Part shown: positions 49,401-60,445 of the stretch, piece after piece
Position numbering within the stretch: position 1 is the stretch's first letter
How the letters are laid out: every line of letters begins with the position of its first letter
DNA from: Macrotrachela quadricornifera
Taxonomy: Eukaryota > Rotifera > Eurotatoria > Philodinida > Philodinidae
Length of the DNA: 64,000 nt
Direction: 5' to 3'
NCBI GenBank assembly: GCA_022393335.1
Contig: JAJEKB010001134.1
Coordinates: 62,001-126,000, forward strand
The notes under the pieces: generated by a model
Told to the model about the DNA's origin: nothing
The model's input: the letters and a program-made list of their open reading frames with translations, nothing else
The model's database searches: none
Position numbers and translations under genes: made by a program

Positions 49401-50841
49401 TATTCGAAATAATCTGTAATTGCCCTCAGAACATGATTTTGTCATTTTGTTTAAATGTGAATCGGGTAAGAAATCGTAGAAAATCAATTCAATGAACAAT
49501 CTTTAATTTAATATAATTAAGATAATATCTCGAATTTAGTTTCTTATCAATGATACAATCCAGATATCTGGTTGAGTAGAGCAGTTTTATAGTTATGTCT
49601 TCTACTCTGATGAATACTAGATTCTTGTATTTCCTTTTTCCAGTGGAAATTAAGGTGTATTAATTTTATTCGCATTGGTTGTAATTTTAGCTTCTAAGCT
49701 GCACACTACCTTTGAAATTTATCTATAGATTGTTATAATCTAGGTATAAGATTTAATGTTGTATTTGAAGATATTCAAATAGTTATGCCATTTGCAATCA
49801 GACCATCTTCTGTATGGTTTTGATAGTCCATTTATTAAATTATACCTAGATCGATTAAGTATGGTGGTAAACGACTATGTACGGAGAGATACGGCGATAT
49901 ACAGAGAAAAAAAATGGTTGATTACTAGCTTCATACATGGAGGTCGTTGACGGTCATGAAGATATACGACCGTAATACTAAGCTATGTAATACAGGAAAG
50001 TTTGATCGTTTACAGACATATGTCGACTTAGGTACGTATAGATAATATATAACATTGGTGAGAGAAGAAAACCTTGTGATGTACAAAAAAAAACCGATTG
50101 ATGGTTGCTTTCTCACAAGCAATCAATACATGTTGTTATCGATCATTTTCGAATTTGTAATAAATGAATCTTAATCATTTCTATTACACATGAGTAATGA
50201 ATTTAACATTGTTATTATAGGAATGATTTTGGTTTTTTTTACTTTCATTCATAATAAACTATATTATGAATATTGAATAAAATATCTTACAAGACTAACT
50301 AAGCTCTTGAGTACTCCTGTCTAAATATTAATCATTCTGAAGGATACAAGAAAAATATTTATTCAATATTTTTATCGTCCTAAACGATTTGTTCTACATG
50401 CTGATGTACTCAACCGTATCGTAAACTTGTTGTCAAAAGATGATTCATTATCAATTATTAAAGACAAAAATATTAAATGCTTTACTGCTCTATGTGTACT
50501 TTTATTTATGTTCTATCATAACGTATCATTACTTCTTTTTAGTGTTATTCACTTTTCAATAAATTTCTATTAATCAAAAACAAAGAATATATATACGATA
50601 AAAACTTATTCCGATTAGTTATCTTATTTAAATCTATTTTTCTTTAGTCATTAAAGGAGTAAAAGGATGTTTGTTCATTTATACTTGATTAACACAAAAC
50701 AATATTAAATCAAAGCAATTAATGACTAATATATGAAAATAATAATATTTTATAAATATTTTTTTTAAAATAAGATTTATTTAAATTAAAGAAATTTGTA
50801 TAAAAAAAGAAGAAAGTTAAATTTGGTTATTTATTGTCTCT
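46419..50841. other. intergenic or intronic, no gene seen
   Basis: This stretch includes a CT microsatellite near 46456-46480, many A/T homopolymers, TG-rich stretches near 47530-47565 and an assembly gap. From 47640 to 50841 the sequence is ordinary AT-rich DNA without coding signal. Confidence 0.45.
47198..47207. other. assembly gap (10 N)
   Basis: Ten unknown bases, a conventional placeholder for a scaffold join. True distance and continuity across it are not known. Confidence 0.95.
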
Positions 50842-52281
50842 TTAACTAATTAATTCAATTGTATAAGTATAAAATTCATTTGTATTTGCTTTTAATGTCA
50901 TATTTGATTTAATTGTTGAACCAACTTGAATAAATTGATTTTGATCTGATTTTACTAATTTCATATTTTGGTATGAATGAAAACCTTTTTGTTCATATAC
51001 AACATTAACGGGAATATTTTTAAAATTTTTTATTTGTAAATTTATATTATAGATAAATTTTGTACGTGTTATGAATAATACTGGTGTATCTATATTTTTA
51101 ATGGTTGATCGTGTTTCATTAAAATTTGTTAATGATATTAATGTAACATTTTCTTTATAAATAATATCAGCATCTTCTCCAATTGAAAATTCACGTTTAT
51201 CTTTTGCAGCTAAATTAGGTAAAGCAGTTTCACCAACAATTCGATCATTTTCTCGTATAATACAACTAATAAAATAAATTAAAATACAAATATATATATA
51301 TATATAAAATCTTATTTACCTTCCTCTTGAAAGATATCGATCAGATATTAAACGATATGAACGTTGAGCTTTGCCATTATTTGATATAGATGAAAATTGT
51401 TTTGAAATTAAACTATATCGTACAACTGCTATTCGTGGACGATACATTGGTATAAGATAATTTGTTTTACCATTAATTGTAAATGATTTATTAATAGGAA
51501 AAACATATAAACCAACTAATTCTTGTCCTTGTTCAACAGTTGCTTCAGATATTGACATTCCACTTGATTGAGATGTAGCAAATGGTTCAGAACGAAATTG
51601 AGTTTTTCGAAATCTTCCATCATTTTGTTCTTGAGGTTGTACATTAAAATCTCCATCAATAAGTTCAGCTTGATTAATAACTATAGGATATTTTCCATCA
51701 TTTCGAATATTAGCCATTACAATAAGATCATTTTCATTATTATTATTTAAATTTAATTGATATTGTGTTTGCCAATAAATATTTGAGCGAAGATAACTAA
51801 TAAATACTTGTGAATCTGATGTTGTTGTATATTTAAAATTGACATAATATTTTGGTTTAGTTGGTTGTTCAAGATAAAAAATTTGATCTTGTGGTACAGT
51901 AAAATATAAACTTTGTTGATTAACAATTGAATCATCTTGAATTTTAACAATAGAATTTGTTTCATCAATAAGTATTGCTTTAATTAATTTAAATGTTGTT
52001 TTATCTTGTGATATTGGTAAACGAATATATATTTGTGAACCATTAAATATTTTCTTTTTTTCTGTTATTGTTTGTAATGTTATATTAATATTATCACCAA
52101 TAAGTGTAATAGAATCTGATCGAATATTATTCCAATCTTCATCAGTAAATTCAATTGGTAATTTATCAAATGGTTGAATTATTTCAGCTAAATTTGAATA
52201 AATTCGTGCAATAGATGGTACATTATTTATATTTGCATTTGTTAATACAGCAAGAAGAAGAACAAACCATATAGAATTCAT
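50842..52281 (-). CDS. Secreted DUF4139-like protein
   Basis: Two exons (52281-51320 and 51265-50842) join in frame to 461 residues. The N-terminus MNSIWFVLLLAVLTNANI is a clear signal peptide, so the protein is secreted or lumenal. The middle part (about 145-230) has the DUF4139 pattern: ISYLRSNIYWQTQYQLNL, then a strand-rich segment NIRNDGKYPIVINQAELIDGDFN, matching the family's W.p.Y.l, N.tg...nA.l.l..G.v layout. The C-terminal exon is strand-rich and ends NEFYTYTIELIS. No membrane anchor was seen. Catalytic function is not known for this family. The assignment rests on pattern recall and should be treated as probable. Confidence 0.65.
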
Positions 52282-54942
52282 CTTTATAAGAATGTATACA
52301 AATGAATAATATACATTATGTTTGTTTCTTATTGACTTATATAGACGATTATTTTCTTTGTCTATGTGATCTAGTATGATTTATGGTCGTATTTCTATAT
52401 GTTTTCATTTTAAATGAATTAGTTGGACGCATATATGTGAGAAGAATTTATTTACTAGAGAAAGAAAAAGAAAATTAGGTTAAATCATATTAAAAATACA
52501 AGATGTAGATATCTTATTTGTCTTATCGTTCCATTGTGCATATCTCTTTGAACAGAAATTTCTTTTTTTAATATATCATGTTTATATTCATCTTTATTTA
52601 GTATAATATAATCATTAACATTTTTTATTTTCATAGAAATAAATACTTCTTCATTTTTTTTAATAAGGCGTCGAAATGGTTCAATTAAAATACATTCATA
52701 TTCAATAAGTAGCGCTCATTCTATGGATTCGATAACCTTTTTCTAAAAGAATGGTATTTCATTGTAATTAAAAATAATTTTCTTCTGACAAAGCCATTTC
52801 TGAATTATAATTGATCTTACTTGTCAATGAATATCGGAATTGATATTTTTCGTACAACTCATTTACGTAGTATATGGCTAGAAGTCATCATCATTAATTG
52901 TTAGTAAGAATAATACAAAGAAAGATAGAAAAGATGATCAAGGGTTTGTCCGTTAATAACATTTAAAAACAAGAATGTCCCATATAATTTATCTTTTACA
53001 AATACACATAAAATAAAATGGAAGCATGTTTGTTACTTTTTGTTTGAAATGTACATATGTATAAATACAGTTTTTTTGCTGTGAAGATTCTAATAAATAT
53101 CAGAGCAAACTTGTTAATTAGTTCGTGGTAGAGGTTACCGATCTTAAATGATATTTCTCTAATAGAAGCTAATGCCAGTGGAGTTCGATCATCATCTTTT
53201 TGAATGTCTAATCCAGGGTTGTGATCGTTACAAATTCTATTCATCCAAGGTGTTAAGCCTAATTTAAATGATGTAATCTAACAATCACCACAATAATACT
53301 AAAAAAGAATAGTGTTTTTATTTTATTCTTCAAAAAACTTTCCGAGCCTTAATGAAACAACGTTCAGGTTAGCTTTCTCCTGATAATTCTGCAATCGATA
53401 TTGAACATAATTTTGCTTAAACATTTATGTTAAATACAAATGAGCTAAATTTTCTCGATTGTACAATGCTTACTACTGTCGATAAATATAGATTTAATAT
53501 GGATGAGATTTTTATTGATCATTCAAGGCGCAAGAAGTTACTCTACGATGTCACATGATCGATTTTTCGATTTGCATCAGATTGTGCATAAAACTAGATT
53601 GTCCATAGACAAATGGCCAAAAAAAGAAAAAAATGGCTATCTGGATGGCGGCTATAGGAAAATGTCTACGCTATTATCTCTGCTATTGTCCTTTGGGTGA
53701 GCACTCTCTCATATACCATTCGATAGAGTGAACTTCACTCTAAAAAACCTACTATGTTATTGAGTGCGAGAATTTAGTCAAAGAAATTTATTTCAAGTGA
53801 CTTTTGAAGATTATTTTGCGTGATTCATGGAATATATCCTCGGTATTCTTTTTTTGCCAGGCTATCGAATACTGAAATATGATATATATACGGATGTGTG
53901 AGGTCATTAGGAACAAGAGTATAGAATTAGAATTAATTTTAATCCATACAGTTCTAAAAAAAGCTTTGACAAAATGTTGACTATATACCTTCATCTTTGT
54001 GTAAATTTTTTGAAAGAGTAAAAATTTATGATAGAGATACCTTGTGAACGGCCTGTGCTAAAGACAGTGGTTTTTTTTACAGTATTCATAACTTGTCAAG
54101 CTCTATCAAATGATATATAAATGGGGTAATTTGGAAGACTGATGTGTAGAAGTGTTCGATATCCTATGGAACTACCCTGATATTTTGGGTCCATCCCAAA
54201 CGCATTTTCTATCCGAATTCGCTCTATTACTTGGGTTGGATCTTAAATACAGCTTAAGTAATAGAGCAAATCTGGTCTGGATATACTCAAATATGATGCT
54301 AACCTTTCTGACGTTTAAATTCTTGAATTTTCATCGATGCATTAACAATTCTAACATCGATCGTTGCTTAAAGGTGTAGTTATATTTCATTTGATATTAA
54401 TAAATAAATAAATATTTATAATTCAAGGCCAAACTGATAATTATTGATATCACATTTAATGACACAATAAAACAGTCGATTTTTTATGATGGAATTCACC
54501 TGAATTTTCATATTCGTTTTAACGAAAATATCAAGAAACTAAAACAAAAGCAGATTTCTCAAGCATAAGATTATTATTTGTTCTATTTTCTAGGAAGAAA
54601 TTCTACATAATATATCAATTGATGTGACATTTGAACGAACAACTTGAATTTTCCTATAATATGATATGATAAAAAATTCCTATATGTCAATGAAAAATGA
54701 ACATCCACGTACGATGCAAAAAGTATGTTTCTCTCTTTCTATACGCTCATTTTCTCCCATTCTCTTATTTATCTCTGTTGGTAGTTAAATTTCATTAATA
54801 TCATATTTTGTTCATAAGTATGGTAAAAAAAATCTCAAAACTTTTTTGAGCAACTGACCAGAGTGTTTTGATCGATGCTGACACATAGAATGAACCATAC
54901 TTTATCTATATATATTTTCTTTTTCTTCTAGTTCATTTCTTC

Positions 54943-54952
<10 letters not shown>

Positions 54953-55002
<50 letters not shown>
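54953..55002. repeat. compound CT then AT microsatellite
   Basis: About eight CT units run directly into about seventeen AT units. Confidence 0.85.
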
Positions 55003-55005
<3 letters not shown>

Positions 55006-55733
55006 CCTGATTCAGGATTCGTGATTTCATTTTTAGTTTAGTTATTTATTTTCTTTGTTTTTTATGCCCAGTGATATATTCCTCATTTTGTAAAGAAGCT
55101 GAAACAATAAAGTATCTTCGTATAACACTAACTTTATTCTACTATTTTAACCATTAAAATATTCGAATTTTCTATATTGATCAATATTCATTCTGTTTTC
55201 CTCCTCATGTCAATTGACATGAAGGCCGTTTTATTTGGTTTCCTCATCTGTCGGTTCTCGTCTTATTGCTGATGTTTATCATTTTCTTGATCACTTTGGT
55301 CTCGTTTATTTCCATCTGAACATGTCGATACAAAATACAACAAACACTCAATTGTAAGTTAGATATTTAAAAACGATATTTTATAGATTTGGTATATCCT
55401 TGTTGTTTTCGCTCTTTTTTTCAGATTAAACCGGGGTAAATATTGATTTTTCGCGCGGCTTCTTTCAAATTCTTTAAAATCGAAAATTCGTTATCAAAAA
55501 GAATTGCACAAATTTTGAAAATTCTCTCTCATGATCATAGGGCGAATTGAATATGTGTTACTCCTATTGTTTTTGCGAATGAAGTATAATTTGAACAAAG
55601 CTCGTCCGTCAATATGTTCTCATGTCAGCACTTTTATGACAACTGCGCCGCAGTTGCGGCGAAATGACGAGATTGCGTCCGTATCTGTGACGAAGTCATC
55701 GTAGTTCGTACTGACGCATGGCAATATAAAAGA

Positions 55734-55742
55734 AGATGTCCC
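55734..55742 (+). promoter_or_regulatory. TATA-like box
   Basis: ATATAAAAG, 48 bases upstream of an ATG at 55782 that opens only a very short frame. A GC-richer patch with CGCCGCAGTTGCGGCG precedes it. It resembles the TATA box 333 bases downstream and may be a second or older promoter for the same small gene. Confidence 0.4.
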
Positions 55743-56066
55743 AAGCACTCTAACTCTTTTAAACTTTTACAATGAGGAAAATACTTCATTTATTTTTTTA
55801 AAAAATAAAGATCAGTGCCAAAGTGTATTAAATGATCAATACAAATATCTAATTATTATATGGATCATTGTTAATTTATTAATTTGTTATTTATTTAGAA
55901 AATGCTGAGATTGGCTGGACGTTATCTCTTACAAATGCGGTCTTTTTATCGCAATTTGGCCGCAGTTGATCACATGGGTTGGTCATTTTCGGATTTTTTT
56001 CTTTTAACTTGTCTGACGAGTACGTAAAGAGAAGAATCGATTGTTTCATAAACCCCAATGAAAATG

Positions 56067-56075
56067 TATAAAAGG
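56067..56075 (+). promoter_or_regulatory. TATA box of the small gene at 56142
   Basis: TATAAAAGG, a textbook TATA box, 75 bases before the ATG. A start about 30 bases downstream would give a 5' leader of about 45 bases. Confidence 0.6.
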
Positions 56076-56141
56076 TGGAAAATGAATACATATTGACATT
56101 CCCATATTCATTTAATTGTTTATTCTCTTCACACGAAAACA

Positions 56142-56775
56142 ATGGCTATTGATTCGGTAAGAACAAAATAAAGAATAGATTTTTATTAGTATTCTATAGT
56201 CTCCATTGTCATTCTGATTAGAGAATGTTGTTAATTCGATTTTATTTTGTATGGTTTCAAAGTTTATCAACCAGCAAAATATCTGTAACTTTTCTTTAGA
56301 AATAATATCGAACACTAAAGAGTTAATTTAAGTTGTACACAATTAATATTAAAGTGCTCTTTCCATACAATTTTTTTGTGTAAGGGTTATTTCAATTACT
56401 CATGCTGCATGAACAATTTTATACATGCTCACTATTTGCATATTACGCTAATCTTATCATATTTCGTTTTGCAATAATCTTTTCATTTAACATTTAGATT
56501 CAAGCAATCGAGAGCGAAATTAATCGTTTCAATAACTCGATTCAGAATCGTATTCAACAGTACAAAAATGGACCATTAAATGATCAAGAATATCAGCAAT
56601 TCGTAATGGATGGTGGTCGTTGTATGATGCTAAAAATTGATCTTGAAATTTTTAAAATAATGGTGAGTGAATATTCTAGGGCTTGACCATTATCAAAAAT
56701 GCTTCTTATATTTAGAACGTAATCGTCGTGTGGCTGCTGGACAAATTAATTAAGCTACTATTCATATATTTCTAA
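56142..56775 (+). CDS. Small helical protein gene, function unknown; last junction doubtful
   Basis: Exons 56142-56156 and 56498-56662 join in frame (MAIDS, then IQAIESEINRFNNSIQNRIQ onward), giving about 60 residues of amphipathic helix with GPLNDQEYQQFVMDGGRCM. Donor GTGAGT at 56663 and acceptor TTTAG at 56711-56715 are good. Across them the frame reads NVIVVWLLDK and stops at 56775, with atypical codons. The next frame (RNRRVAAGQIN, stop at 56753) has the codon style of real genes here and needs one extra base at the junction. Either a one-base loss (mutation or sequencing error) affects the exon end, or the ending is genuinely hydrophobic. A strong TATA box lies upstream. I recognise no family. 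Confidence 0.5.
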
Positions 56776-59700
56776 CATGACATGAACTTTTCCTCGTATA
56801 TTGTTTCTATGTTTTATTTTCATCAACAGAAGAGGTTTTCCCATAAAGTATGTTTGAATGCTTCTTGGGATGAACATTTAAACAGTAAAGAGAATGCTTT
56901 CGTTTGAGAGGAATTTCCGGTTATGTCACTAACGTTTAGTCAAAATTGTTTATTAAACTGCCGAAACATTAAACAAAAAAAGATTAAATTCTTTTCTATT
57001 TTCATGAGCTAAAATTACATTTATTGTGATTTGTCATCATTTTTATAAATTTCTCAATTTCGAAAAATAATTTTCGGTATGAGAAAACATAAAAAAGACA
57101 AAGATTTTTATTGAGAATTATTTGTAAAATAACAAAATGAGAGTTGAGAAAAAAATTTCGATTTCGTCAACAAAATAATTTGTTTTAATTTTCCATTGTT
57201 GTTTAAGTTTCTTCAAGAGATGCTTTTTTATCAATAAACATCACGAAAATTTCTATGTTCACTTTAATTAGCTACCAGACGCGTGACAGTTCTCGATCAG
57301 AAGACAGAACTGACTTCATCATCCAATTCTTTCTAAAAGAACTAGAATTGGTGATCAGCTCCAATCTACTAAAACAGAATTGTTCTAATAATTCTTGCGA
57401 TAGGATCTGATCTGTTCAAACAGATCAATTGCAGGAATTAACTGATCAGTATTAGTAAGTTGCTCTAAAAGGCTAACCTGTAGAGTGCCTATAAGTCATC
57501 AAGTCCCATACTATGAGTATGCTTATAAATAGGGGTGTAAAATTATTGACAACATATTTAAAAGATGATTCTCAGTTTTACTATTTTTGATTTTACGAGA
57601 TTGGAATGAAATGACTCTTGCAGATTTATGGGATTATCCTTCTGGGAGTTTCTGTTGAGTTAAAACTTTAAAATCTGACTTTAGGATTTTTTTATGCCTG
57701 AGGTACCATCAGAGATCGAAAACTATTTTTTTTCTTTAATTTAAAAAATTTCTATCTGGTTTGATGCAGCTCGTCACGCTGATCATGAATATAATGTTTT
57801 TATTGAGATTTGGCCGAGTAACAAGAGGGACACTAAGATTTTACTGGTCCAATTTTTTTATACGTTTTTGATAGAAAATAAACACTTCTTGCTCACAAAA
57901 GTCTTTCTAAACTTATGTTTCAACTACTTGAATGACTTTATTATAACTCAATATTTTGTCACGTCAGTGAAGCTAGCGGCAGATTCGATATTTTGCAGCG
58001 AACATTTGCTTGTTTACCTGTGTCTGTGCAATTCACCAATGTATCTTACACAACTCGATGAGTTCTGTCCAATGGTACATTCAAATCTTCGATAGCTCAA
58101 AATATGGCTTTTGAACTGAAAGATAACCCTAGAGAAAATCTGAAAATCATACTTTGAGCCATCAAAGATCTGAATATATCATTGGATAGAGTTCATTGAA
58201 TAAATATCGGACACAAGTATTTTCAAAATTGACACAATGAATATGAGTAGCTTTTATTCAAATATATTGCCAGAATTTTATTAAGAAAATACAGTATTTT
58301 CAGATTTTCTAGATTATATTTTGACCCATGGAAAATTTGATTACACCATTGAATAGAGTTCATCGAGCTATATAATACATATTGATGAACTGGTCACGCA
58401 CAGGTTAACAAGCGAATATTCGCTGAAAAAAGTCGAATCTGCCGCTAACTTCACTGACGTGACAAGAATAAATATTAAATACGAAATTTTTGTTATTACG
58501 ATCGCCGTAACTGACAATGAGACAATTTACTTTTGATATATACGATTAGTTACCTTCGCTGTGGTCATCATCAGGAGATTTATAGTGACCAGTAACCTTC
58601 ATAGAAATACTATTGTAAAGAAAAGTAACTCAAAGATATCATTCGAAAGACATACACTTTTTTCGAGATATAGACTTTCGAAATTAAGCTTTTTCAGGAG
58701 TTATACAATTTGGCATTATTCTAATTTTCGTGGCATAGATAGAGTACACCTCAATATACCTTTGCAAATGAAAGTCAAAAAATCAAAAAAAAAAACTGTT
58801 TCGCTCAGGAAAAAGCAGAGTTTAGTTGATTTAGATCGAATAGTTGCATCTCTAACAAGAAGATAAGTATTAGTATATTTGAAATTTTTCATATGATGCC
58901 TAACAACATAATATGTAGAAGAAGCAATTTGTATTGAATATGATATATCATAATGGTTCTTATTGTTTTTTTGGCATGTTCAGAGTAAAATGAGATGATT
59001 GTAAGATATTTCTCTTTCTTTTTTCAAAAAATAATGAAATTGTAATAAGAACAATCAAATGTTGTTTGCAGAATAGAAGAAAGAAGATAAAGTAAAAAAA
59101 TTTATTTATTGTCAAATGATTTGTTAACAAAAAAATAAAATATACTATTCTATTGATGACGACCAATAATCAATTATATAAATTTAATACGAACAAAAAA
59201 AATCGAATCTATAGTTTCCGTATACAGCCGTTTACTTATGAAGAAATTGTAATAAAAATAAAAAAGAAGTTTTAATTTACATATACAACTATTCTTTCAT
59301 TAATCTTTATATTCTACAATAAAACACATTACCTTGAATTGATAATACAGAAGATGTAATTGAGTAATCGAATGAATATAATAACTGACAATGACTGCTG
59401 ATGATAAACATGTCACATATATTATTGAGAATGTACGAATAAAAAAGAAATATATTTTTGTATATTAAATAGATGCTGAATAGATTCTTTCGAGTAATGC
59501 TTATTGCATCATTATTTACCCATCAATATATTGTATTTGATATAATAATCAATAAATCGCTTTTAGTTTAAACGTCTGTTTATCTCAACCAAATTCAAAA
59601 TTTCATAATATTTTTAATTAGATATGAAAATTTTCTAAATACATGCAAAACTTCAAATGATTCACTGTACAATCTTACTTGACCATTATTTCTTAGAATA

Positions 59701-60445
59701 TTTTAAATAAAAGTCATTTGATGAATTTTTTTCTAAATATCTCAGTTATATCTATAAAAATTATACAATCAATCATAGAGATCAATATACAATATATGAA
59801 CTATTTCATTCGTTAGCAACATTATATTAAACAATATCCAGATATTCATTCTAAAAACTAATATTCCTCTACAGAGTGTGACATTTTTCACTTTACACTT
59901 TTTCCCACTATTTGAAACTATATAAATAAGAAAGAAATATCATTATCATAAATGATAACTACTCTGTACTTTCTCTATTTGATTTTGTTTATAAATAAAA
60001 AGATATGATTATTTTACTGTTACTTGTCTATTGAATTGAAAATAAAGACGAACAAAATGATAAATTTAGTTTCAATCAAAAGAAAAGAACATCAGTTTTT
60101 TTTTTACAGATCTTATTATCTTCTCTATTTTACTTTTGTTTATATGGCCTTTCTCACACACTATATACAGAAACGCACACGCATACACACATTCACACAT
60201 AAATATTTTTTGAAAAAAAAATTTTTTTTGAACTTTAATATTCTTGGCACACCGTTATGGAGAGCAATAATAACAACAACAATAACAAAAAAAAAGGAAG
60301 AAAAATTAACTATTAACAGCAACAAGAAAAAAAATATATGTATGAAAGAAATCAAATAGGAACAAAGAAAGATATATTTTCTATAGCTGTTGTTTAAATA
60401 AACTAGAGAATAAAGATTCTATACATTGCTGTTGTTATTTTTATT
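56776..60445. other. intergenic region containing a foldback repeat
   Basis: No gene was recognised. Near 57800 it contains the phrase GAGATTTGGCCGAG, shared with 33931. The inverted repeat at 57950-58472 is the main structure. The segment 58561-58866 has an open frame, but it lies in repeat-like sequence (TTTTCGAGATATAGACTTTCG) and shows no motif. The remainder is AT-rich with A-runs. Confidence 0.45.
57950..58472. mobile_element. foldback/MITE-like inverted repeat, about 520 bases
   Basis: The outer arms match closely: GTCACGTCAGTGAAGCTAGC at about 57959 is the complement of the sequence ending at 58462, followed by GGCAGATTCGA, CAGCGAA..TT.GCTTGTT and ACCTGTG in both. Matching continues more weakly inward through CTCGATGA.TTCT.TCCAATGG and CTCAAAATAT. 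Inside, two direct copies of a unit around ATTGGATAGAGTTCATTGAA (58180) and ATTGAATAGAGTTCATCGAG (58353) are seen. There is no transposase, so it is non-autonomous. Confidence 0.75.

Larger units (their letters stand above)
52282..56066. other. intergenic region with promoter-like signals near its right end
   Basis: No complete gene was seen. A minus-strand piece around 53160-53244 (LDIQKDDDRTPLALAS) resembles a single ankyrin-like fragment and may be a gene remnant. A hairpin TAGAGTG/CACTCTA at about 53724-53742 resembles a motif inside the KCNQ foldback arms. A compound CT/TA microsatellite and a locally GC-richer patch (55645-55730) precede two TATA-like boxes. Confidence 0.4.

Noticed and set aside
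53160..53244. Ankyrin-like phrase on the minus strand
   Set aside because: Only one short repeat-like phrase with no flanking repeats or splice sites; too weak to call a gene or pseudogene.
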